Source: JBASNZ01 sp049657775 (GTDB lineage: Bacteria > Actinomycetota > Coriobacteriia > Anaerosomatales > Anaerosomataceae). From it: a stretch of DNA of 46,919 bases. Each line of letters begins with the position of its first letter. Positions within the stretch are counted from its first letter, which is position 1. The stretch lies in the NCBI GenBank assembly GCA_049657775.1, contig JBASNZ010000108.1, positions 1 to 46,919 on the forward strand, in the 5' to 3' direction. The notes below the pieces were generated by a model. That model made no database searches and had not been told where the DNA came from. It worked only from the letters and a program-made list of their open reading frames with translations. Positions 41,313 through 46,919 of this stretch are shown in pieces. Position numbers and translations under genes: made by a program.

Positions 41313-42674
41313 TTACCCCTGGTCGCAGCGCATGAGGTCGTCGTACGTTTCGCGGCGCGTCGACCAGCGCCACTCCCCGTCTCGTACGAACACCACTCCC
41401 GGGCGGACCTGCTTGTTGTAGTTGCTGCTCATCGACTGGCAGTACGCACCGGTCGCCAGCACGCAGAGGACGTCTCCGGCCTCGGGGGACTGGAGCGGCG
41501 CGTCGCGCACCACGATGTCGCCGCTCTCGCAGTGCTTGCCCGCGACGGTCGCGACCATCTCGCGCCGCGCGTCCGCCTTGTTGGCGATGAGTGCCTCGTA
41601 ATGCGCGTCGTAGAGAGACGTTCGGATGTTGTCGGTCATCCCACCGTCGATGGCAACATACGTGCGGATGCCGGGAATCTCCTTGATCGAGCCCACCGTG
41701 TACAGCGTGACGCCGGCGTTGGCCACGATGGAGCGCCCGGGTTCGACCGCCATGCGCGGCACCGGAAGGCCGTGCTTCTCGCACTCCTCCTTGGTGCCGT
41801 CGACGACGATCTTGCCGAACTCCCTCACGGTCGACGGCTCGTCCGGCACGCCGTAGGCGACGCCGAGCCCTCCGCCCACGTCCATCATCCGCACGGCGAC
41901 ACCGGTCTCGTCCCGGATCTGGCGCATGAAGTCCACCATGACCTCGATGGCCTTGGCGTAGCTGTGGAGCGCGAAGATCTGGCTGCCGATGTGCATGTGC
42001 AGCCCCTCGAACTCCATGCCCGGCAGCTCGATGGCACGCTTGACCGCCGCCATCGCCAGGCCCTGATTGAGCCCGAACCCGAACTTGGAATCCTCCGCGC
42101 CGGTCATGATGAAGTCGTGCGTGTCCGCCTCAACGCCCGGTGTCACACGAATGAGCACGCGCTGTGTCGCGCCGCGTGCCGAGGCAAGAGCCGAGAGACG
42201 CTCCATCTCCTCGAAGTTGTCGACCACGATGCGCCCGACGCCGGCATCGAGGCACTCCGCCAGCTCCGCGGGCGTCTTGTTGTTGCCGTGCACCTGCACG
42301 CGCTCCATCGGAAGCCCGCCACGTATCGCGTAGGCGAGCTCGCCTCCCGAGGCGCACAGCAAGCAGCAGCCCTCCTCGGCCACGATCTTGACCATCGCCA
42401 GCGTGAGCAGCGCCTTGCCGGCGTACACCACGTCCACCTCGGGCCAGTGGTAGCGGGTCCACTTCACATACTCGGAGAGTTGATGGCGGATCGTCGCCTC
42501 GTCCATGACGTAGATGGCCGTGCCCGCTTCGCGCGCGAGCTCCACGGTGTCGACGCCACCGATCCACAGATGACCATCACGGATCTCGGCGGTCATCGGC
42601 ATGATGTCTTTGAGGTCGTGCCCGGTCTTGAGATCGGCCACTGCGGGCGGGCGCGGTGCGGGCGGCTTTGCCAT
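41313..42674 (-). CDS. lysA: Diaminopimelate decarboxylase
   Basis: PLP-dependent last step of lysine synthesis, from meso-diaminopimelate. The 453-residue protein has the PLP Lys87 in VVYAGKALLTLAMV, the glycine-rich phosphate site DVGGGLGVAYG and the active-site ESGDIVVRDAPL near the end, with the catalytic Cys as CESGD. ATG 42674 has GGAGGAC six bases upstream; TTG 42677 is also possible. An N-terminal Pro-rich extension of about 15 residues precedes the usual start. Its order after argS is that of other Actinobacteria. Confidence 0.95.
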   Translation of the reverse strand: MAKPPAPRPPAVADLKTGHDLKDIMPMTAEIRDGHLWIGGVDTVELAREAGTAIYVMDEATIRHQLSEYVKWTRYHWPEVDVVYAGKALLTLAMVKIVAEEGCCLLCASGGELAYAIRGGLPMERVQVHGNNKTPAELAECLDAGVGRIVVDNFEEMERLSALASARGATQRVLIRVTPGVEADTHDFIMTGAEDSKFGFGLNQGLAMAAVKRAIELPGMEFEGLHMHIGSQIFALHSYAKAIEVMVDFMRQIRDETGVAVRMMDVGGGLGVAYGVPDEPSTVREFGKIVVDGTKEECEKHGLPVPRMAVEPGRSIVANAGVTLYTVGSIKEIPGIRTYVAIDGGMTDNIRTSLYDAHYEALIANKADARREMVATVAGKHCESGDIVVRDAPLQSPEAGDVLCVLATGAYCQSMSSNYNKQVRPGVVFVRDGEWRWSTRRETYDDLMRCDQG

Positions 42675-42683
42675 CAAGTCCTC

Positions 42684-44390
42684 CTACATCCGCTGCGGCG
42701 CGCTGACGCCGAGCAGGGACAGAACGAGTTCGAGCGCCAGGCGCGTGGAATCAACGACCGCGAGGCGCGCGGCGGTAAGCGCGGGAGCGTCGGAGTCGAC
42801 CACGCGGCACACGGTGTAGAACTGGTGGAACGTAGCCGCAAGCTCCTCGGCGTAGCGCGTGAGCTTGTGAGGCTGCAGCGTCCGCGCCGCGACTTCCACG
42901 ACCTCGCCGAACTCCTCCAGCTTACGGAAGAGCGCAAGCTCGGCATCGTCGGTGAGCGGCGTAAGGTCGACTCCCGCGGGCACGAGCGAGGCGGCCAGCG
43001 TCTCCACGTCATCGGCGTCCGGCGCGTCCGCGGCCTTGCGCAGGATCGAGCAGATGCGCGCGTGAGCGTACTGCACGTAGTACACGGGATTGTCGGCCGA
43101 TTGCTCCTTGGCAAGCCCGATGTCGAAGTCGAGCGCCTGGTCGGTGGAGCGGCGCAAGAAGAAGTAGCGCGCCGCGTCGGCACCGACCTCGTCGAGGAGC
43201 TCCTCGAACGTGACCATCTCGCCGGTTCGCTTGCTCATCCGCACGGCCTCGCCGTTGCGGAAGAGGTTAACGAGCTGGCCGATGACGACCTCGAGCTGGC
43301 CGGGATAGCCGAGTGCGGCGACTGCGGCCTTCATCCTGGGGACGTAGCCGTGGTGATCCGCGCCCCAGATATCGATGACGAGGTCGAATCCGCGCTCGTG
43401 GAACTTGTTCCAGTGATACGCGATGTCCGCCGCGAAGTAGGTGTACGAACCGTCCGCCTTGATCAGCACGCGGTCCTTGTCGTCGCCAAAGTCCGTGGAG
43501 CGGAACCACGTGGCGCCGTCGAGTTCGAAGATGTAGCCACCCTCGCGCAAGCGGGCGATGCCGCTCTCGATGGCGCTGGGCGAGCCGTTCGCGCCCGGTC
43601 CGTGCAGCGTGCGCTCCGAGAACCACACGTCGAAGTCGACGCCCATGCCGTGCAGCACGTGCTTGAGGTGCTCGAGCACCGCCGCGTACGCCTGCTCCTT
43701 GAAATGTGCCTCGCGCTCCTCGATGGTTCGCTCGGCCCACGAGGGGCCTTCGCTCTTGAGTATCTCGGCCGCGATGTCGTTTATGTACGCGCCGCGATAG
43801 CCGTTCTCGGGAAACTCGATACGGTGGCCGAGCAGCTCCATGTACCGCGCGGCGACCGACGCCGCGAAGATGTCCATCTGTACGCCCTGGTCGTTGACGT
43901 AGAACTCCCGCTCGACGGTGTAGCCGGCGTGCGCCAGCACGCGAGCGAGCGAGTCGCCAAGCGCCGCCCAGCGACCGTGACCCACATGCATCGGCCCGAC
44001 CGGGTTGGCGGAGACGAACTCCACCTGTGCCTTCTTGCCGCCGCCAAGGTCGATACGCGCGTAGTCGAGCCTACGCTCCCGAACCTCCGCGATCACGCGC
44101 TGGAGCGCGGCTGCCGAGAGCCGGATGTTGATAAAACCGGGACCGGCGACCTCGACAGCGGCCACGTCCGGGTGGCTGGCGATGCGGTCGGCGATAGACT
44201 GCGCAAGCTGGCGGGGCGGCACTCCAGCTACCTTGGCGCTGCGCATCGCGATGTTCGTCGACCAGTCGCCATGTGAGGGGTCCCTGGGGCGCTCAAGCGC
44301 AGGCTCGGGCACCTCCGGAAGGCTGAACTCACCGGCGGCGACGGCCGCCGCGAGGGCGTCACGGACGAGCGATGCGATGATCTGCTGCAC
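42684..44390 (-). CDS. argS: Arginyl-tRNA synthetase
   Basis: Charges tRNA-Arg. The 568-residue class I enzyme has the Add-1 N-terminal domain (1-115), the HIGH-like HVGH in NPVGPMHVGHGRW (129-141) and the KMSKS-like VRMSKRTGEMV segment, then the anticodon-binding DALR domain ending with LNLLGVSAPQRM-like residues (here LSLLGVSAPQRM). GTG 44390 follows GGAG with five-base spacing. It opens the argS-lysA-hom-thrB-wzy-wzz block. Confidence 0.95.
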   Translation of the reverse strand: MQQIIASLVRDALAAAVAAGEFSLPEVPEPALERPRDPSHGDWSTNIAMRSAKVAGVPPRQLAQSIADRIASHPDVAAVEVAGPGFINIRLSAAALQRVIAEVRERRLDYARIDLGGGKKAQVEFVSANPVGPMHVGHGRWAALGDSLARVLAHAGYTVEREFYVNDQGVQMDIFAASVAARYMELLGHRIEFPENGYRGAYINDIAAEILKSEGPSWAERTIEEREAHFKEQAYAAVLEHLKHVLHGMGVDFDVWFSERTLHGPGANGSPSAIESGIARLREGGYIFELDGATWFRSTDFGDDKDRVLIKADGSYTYFAADIAYHWNKFHERGFDLVIDIWGADHHGYVPRMKAAVAALGYPGQLEVVIGQLVNLFRNGEAVRMSKRTGEMVTFEELLDEVGADAARYFFLRRSTDQALDFDIGLAKEQSADNPVYYVQYAHARICSILRKAADAPDADDVETLAASLVPAGVDLTPLTDDAELALFRKLEEFGEVVEVAARTLQPHKLTRYAEELAATFHQFYTVCRVVDSDAPALTAARLAVVDSTRLALELVLSLLGVSAPQRM

Positions 44391-44431
44391 GAGCGAGTCT
44401 CCTCGGACGGGTCGAGAGGGTGTGACTGTTC

Positions 44432-44460
44432 AGGATACCGCAGTGCCGTGCCGAGGCCAA
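44432..44460 (-). promoter_or_regulatory. Promoter of argS
   Basis: TTGGCC (44455-44460), 17-bp spacer, TATCCT (44432-44437). The TATCCT -10 is the same as in the rpmE promoter. The rest of the 215-bp divergent region (44391-44605) shows no other firm feature; a small GCGG/CCGC hairpin lies at about 44577-44591, just before the plus-strand gene. Confidence 0.55.
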
Positions 44461-44605
44461 CGAGCCGGTCCGTTTCTGTGCCGGGCCGTTTCCGTCATTC
44501 ATGTGAGTGTTCATGCGGCCCATCGCGAATCGGGCGCGAGGCTGGCATAAGGAGCGTTAACCTGTCAGCATTTGATGCGGTCTTTCCCCGCACAAGGAGT
44601 CCAGG

Positions 44606-44836
44606 ATGCTGATCGACAGCAAAGACATCTCCGCAAACGGCAAGCGCGTCACGCGAATCCGCGTCGACCGCATCGGCAAGGCGGGAGAGCGGGAGCTGTG
44701 GTGGGTCGCCGAGGCCTTCGAGGACGAGTCGACCAAACCCGAGGGCATGTTCACCGACCAGCCCCAGGCCATGGCGCTCGCTGAAGAACTCGCCTCCCGC
44801 TGGCGCGTCGAGGTCGTCGTCAGCAACCTGCGCTAG
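44606..44836 (+). CDS. Small conserved-looking hypothetical protein
   Basis: A 76-residue protein, not recognised. AAGGAG lies eight bases upstream of ATG 44606, and codon usage is ordinary, so I consider it real. It is hydrophilic with no signal peptide or membrane helix. A strand-rich start (LIDSKDISANGKRVTRIRVDR), a WWVAEAF segment and a helix (AMALAEELASRWR) followed by a final strand VEVVVSNLR suggest a small alpha-beta fold. It is the only plus-strand gene outside the left edge and converges with the next gene, with 6 bp between their stops. Confidence 0.65.
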   Translation: MLIDSKDISANGKRVTRIRVDRIGKAGERELWWVAEAFEDESTKPEGMFTDQPQAMALAEELASRWRVEVVVSNLR

Positions 44837-44842
44837 CTGCCG

Positions 44843-45244
44843 CTACCCGGCGCGGAACCTGCGCAGCATCGACGTGCTCCGCTGTTCGATACGCGCCCGC
44901 ACGCGCTCTGGCGCCGCATCCCAGTCGTCGGGGTTCCGGCCGAGACCTGCCATGTAGCGCAGGTGTCCCATCCCCATCACCCCGTGTGCGATGGCGTCCT
45001 GCGCGCAATGGAGCGCGAAGCCAAGATACTCCGGCGAGCGCTCGCGGAGCGCAAGCGACATGTACCGAGCCGCCCAGAGGTGCGCCGTCGGCGCGAAGTG
45101 ACGCGACATGTTGCCGAGCGATCCGCGCGCCGGCCTGCTCCAGTCGAGACCTACGTTGGCTCGTGCGACATGCTCCGCATCGTGCCCGAGACCTACCTCT
45201 GTGGCCCACCGGCGCGTCAGATCGAAATGCACGACGGGTCCCAT
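44843..45244 (-). CDS. Small protein with zinc-phospholipase-like His/Asp pattern
   Basis: A 133-residue protein. VVHFDLTRRWA at the N-terminus, ANVGLDW, SRHFAPTAHLW and especially FALHCAQDAIAHG (76-88) follow the His/Asp layout (H-x3-D-x3-H) of helical zinc-dependent phospholipase C / P1-nuclease-like folds. The same core pattern occurs in the RHS tip at 30984-31634. There is no signal peptide, so it would act in the cytoplasm unless exported in another way. The ATG is one base after the rlmH stop (TGACATG). Function is unproven; the fold proposal rests on pattern only. Confidence 0.6.
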   Translation of the reverse strand: MGPVVHFDLTRRWATEVGLGHDAEHVARANVGLDWSRPARGSLGNMSRHFAPTAHLWAARYMSLALRERSPEYLGFALHCAQDAIAHGVMGMGHLRYMAGLGRNPDDWDAAPERVRARIEQRSTSMLRRFRAG

Positions 45245-45245
45245 G

Positions 45246-45710
45246 TCAGCGGTGGTATGGCTCGTTGCGCATGATGCGGAATGCGCGATAGACCTGCTCC
45301 AGCAGCACGACTCTGGCCAGCTGATGCGGCAGCGTCATGGGTCCGAGCGACATACGTTCGTCGGCCCGCGCCAGTAGTTGGGGGTCGATCCCGGCCGAGC
45401 CTCCCACGATGAAGGCCACCGCCCCCTGCCCGGAGTGCATGATCTCGGCCAGATGCTGTGAAAAGCCCTCCGAGGAGAACTGCCTTCCCCCGGCGTCGAG
45501 TGCGATAAGCCGGGCGCCAGCGGGGACGAGCCTCTCGAGCGCCTCGGCCTCGGTGCGCCTGGCGCGGTCATCCCCCTGCGAAAGGTCCTGGTCAGGAGCC
45601 TCGAGTATCTCGATCGCCGCGTACGGGCGAAGGCGTTTGAGATACTCGGCGGCGGCGTCGCGGTAGTGACGCTCCTTGAGCTTCCCGACTGCGGCGATGA
45701 CGATCTTCAC
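45246..45710 (-). CDS. rlmH: 23S rRNA (pseudouridine1915-N3)-methyltransferase RlmH
   Basis: SPOUT-class methyltransferase acting on helix 69 of 23S rRNA. The 154-residue protein has VAFIVGGSAGIDPQLLARAD, MTLPHQLARVVLLEQVYRA (in part) and the C-terminal NEPYHR, the family's diagnostic end. Length is normal. The start is GTG 45710, overlapping the stop of the upstream HtrA gene by four bases (GTGA). Confidence 0.95.
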   Translation of the reverse strand: MKIVIAAVGKLKERHYRDAAAEYLKRLRPYAAIEILEAPDQDLSQGDDRARRTEAEALERLVPAGARLIALDAGGRQFSSEGFSQHLAEIMHSGQGAVAFIVGGSAGIDPQLLARADERMSLGPMTLPHQLARVVLLEQVYRAFRIMRNEPYHR

Positions 45711-46918
45711 TGGCGCTGCGCATCCGACGCGAGCGTGGCCCTGAGCGTGCTGTGCTGATCGGCGCGAACGATCTCGACGTCGACGGTGTCTCCCACCTTC
45801 TGCGATCTGATCGCGGCGAACATGTCCTCGACGCTCGCGATGTCCTCGCCGTCGATCCGGACGATGATGTCGCCCTGCTTGATGCCGGCCGCCTCTGCGG
45901 GCGAGCCGCTCACGACGTTCTGTACGAGCACGCCGCGATCGACCGACAGCCCGAAGCGCTGCGCGCTTGCGCTGTCGATGGTGGCGGAGGACACGCCCAG
46001 GAACGGGTGCGTGGCCTTGCCGGTGGAGATGAGTTCGTCCGCGATGCTCTTGGCGAAGTCGATCGGGATCGCGAAACCGACGCCGGCCGAGGACCCCGAC
46101 GTCGTCTGGATCAGCGTGTTGATGCCGATGAGACGGCCTTCCGCATCGCAGAGCGCGCCGCCTGAGTTACCGGGATTGATGGCCGCGTCGGTCTGGATGA
46201 GCGACGTGTACGCCGTGAGCCCGCTGGAGCCCTCGGAGAGGCTCGAACGTCCGAGCGCCGAGACGATCCCGCTGGTCACGGACTTCTCCAGGCCGAACGG
46301 GGAGCCGATGGCAACGACCGGCTGACCGACCTTGAGGGCGGACGAGACGCCCATCTCGGCCGCGGGCAACCCGGTCCGGTCTACCTTGATGACTGCAAGG
46401 TCGGTCGAGGGGTCGGTGCCCACCACCGTCGCGGGCAGGTCGTCCACGCCGATGGTGACGACGAGCTTGTCGGCGTCGGCGACCACGTGGTTGTTGGTGA
46501 GGATGTAGCCGTCCTGACGGATGATCACGCCGCTGCCGTTACCGACGGTCTGTGTGACGGTGGTGCCGCTGAAGGGGTCGAAACCGACCTGCTCGATGGA
46601 GACGCTCACGACCGAGGGGGTCATCTTGGTGGCGACAGCCTCGGCGAACGTGGCTTCTTCGTTCGCGGTCTCGATGGTGACCGTGGAGGAGGGGGACGAT
46701 GACTCGACCTGTGTGATCGTGCTCTTGACCGGAAGCACGAACGCCAGGCCGAGGGCAGCCATCGCGGCAGCGCCGAGGATACCGCCAAGGATCCCCGCGG
46801 CGATGACTGCCAGCCAGATCCGGGGCTTGCGGGGCGAGGGCGCCGCGGGAGCCGGGTGCGCGACCGGGAGCGGCGGCGCGACCGGAGGCTGAGGCCCTGC
46901 GGAGGGCTCTGCTGGCAT
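45707..46918 (-). CDS. HtrA/DegP-family membrane-anchored serine protease (start near window edge)
   Basis: An envelope quality-control protease with one PDZ domain. From ATG 46918 it has 403 residues: a Pro/Ala-rich cytoplasmic start, one transmembrane helix (about 33-63), the trypsin-like domain with catalytic H144 (LTNNHVV), D173 (STDLAVI) and S252 (NPGNSGGAL), and a PDZ domain (about 310-400, GVLVQNVVSGSPAEAAGIKQGD in part). The ATG is the last possible in the window; the gene might begin further upstream. PepD/HtrA proteins of Actinobacteria share this layout. Confidence 0.92.
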   Translation of the reverse strand: MPAEPSAGPQPPVAPPLPVAHPAPAAPSPRKPRIWLAVIAAGILGGILGAAAMAALGLAFVLPVKSTITQVESSSPSSTVTIETANEEATFAEAVATKMTPSVVSVSIEQVGFDPFSGTTVTQTVGNGSGVIIRQDGYILTNNHVVADADKLVVTIGVDDLPATVVGTDPSTDLAVIKVDRTGLPAAEMGVSSALKVGQPVVAIGSPFGLEKSVTSGIVSALGRSSLSEGSSGLTAYTSLIQTDAAINPGNSGGALCDAEGRLIGINTLIQTTSGSSAGVGFAIPIDFAKSIADELISTGKATHPFLGVSSATIDSASAQRFGLSVDRGVLVQNVVSGSPAEAAGIKQGDIIVRIDGEDIASVEDMFAAIRSQKVGDTVDVEIVRADQHSTLRATLASDAQRQ

Positions 46919-46919
46919 G

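Noticed and set aside
41301..44276. A 991-codon plus-strand open frame covering hom, lysA and argS regions.
   Set aside because: It is the mirror of well-supported minus-strand genes; GC-rich codon bias leaves the antisense frame open. Its His/Arg/Asp-rich translation has no recognisable domain and no ribosome site.

Overview
The window is GC-rich DNA, almost certainly from an actinobacterium. The core gene order matches the conserved block known from Mycobacterium tuberculosis (argS-lysA-hom-thrC-thrB-rho-rpmE-prfA-prmC-sua5-wecA-atpI-atpB..atpC..murA). The glyA/upp/rpiB/comEB insert, ThyX and a short-N-terminus Rho suggest a deep lineage such as Coriobacteriia; that placement is an inference. 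Apart from three genes at the left edge and one small gene near 44.6 kb, everything lies on the minus strand.

Left edge, plus strand (1-2731): the end of a glycosyltransferase, a UDP-glucose 6-dehydrogenase and a family-4 glycosyltransferase. They converge on a minus-strand operon (9535 to 2728) that encodes, in reaction order, all five enzymes of the WbpA-B-E-D-I route from UDP-GlcNAc to UDP-ManNAc3NAcA, followed by an LCP (LytR-CpsA-Psr) ligase that would anchor the glycan to the wall. TagO/WecA (21.1-22.1 kb), a Wzy-like polymerase and a Wzz-like co-polymerase (36.8-39.0 kb) belong to the same theme.

9.6-13.8 kb: fabZ and murA, then an accessory islet of two lipoproteins and a secreted protein whose signal peptide looks frameshifted. 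13.9-20.9 kb: the complete F1Fo ATP synthase operon atpIBEFHAGDC (proton type) with a clear promoter. 21.1-29.9 kb: wecA, comEB, upp, glyA, rpiB, tsaC/sua5, prmC, prfA, a DUF1385 membrane protein, thyX and an L31 gene with an unusual long tail.

30.2-31.6 kb: a six-helix membrane protein behind a 5'-truncated RHS tip, possibly a stranded toxin-immunity pair. 31.6-36.7 kb: rho, a small transaldolase, and a compact cyclic 2,3-diphosphoglycerate module (2-phosphoglycerate kinase, cDPG synthetase, metallophosphoesterase). This module is the most notable system in the window, because the route is classically archaeal. 36.8-44.4 kb: wzz, wzy, thrB, hom, lysA and argS. 44.6-46.9 kb: a small unknown gene, a small putative metal-hydrolase-like gene, rlmH and an HtrA protease at the right edge.

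Tight translational coupling is pervasive: ATGA/GTGA overlaps, TGATG junctions, and six stop-C-start junctions with a single spacer base. No rRNA, tRNA, CRISPR array or insertion sequence was recognised.
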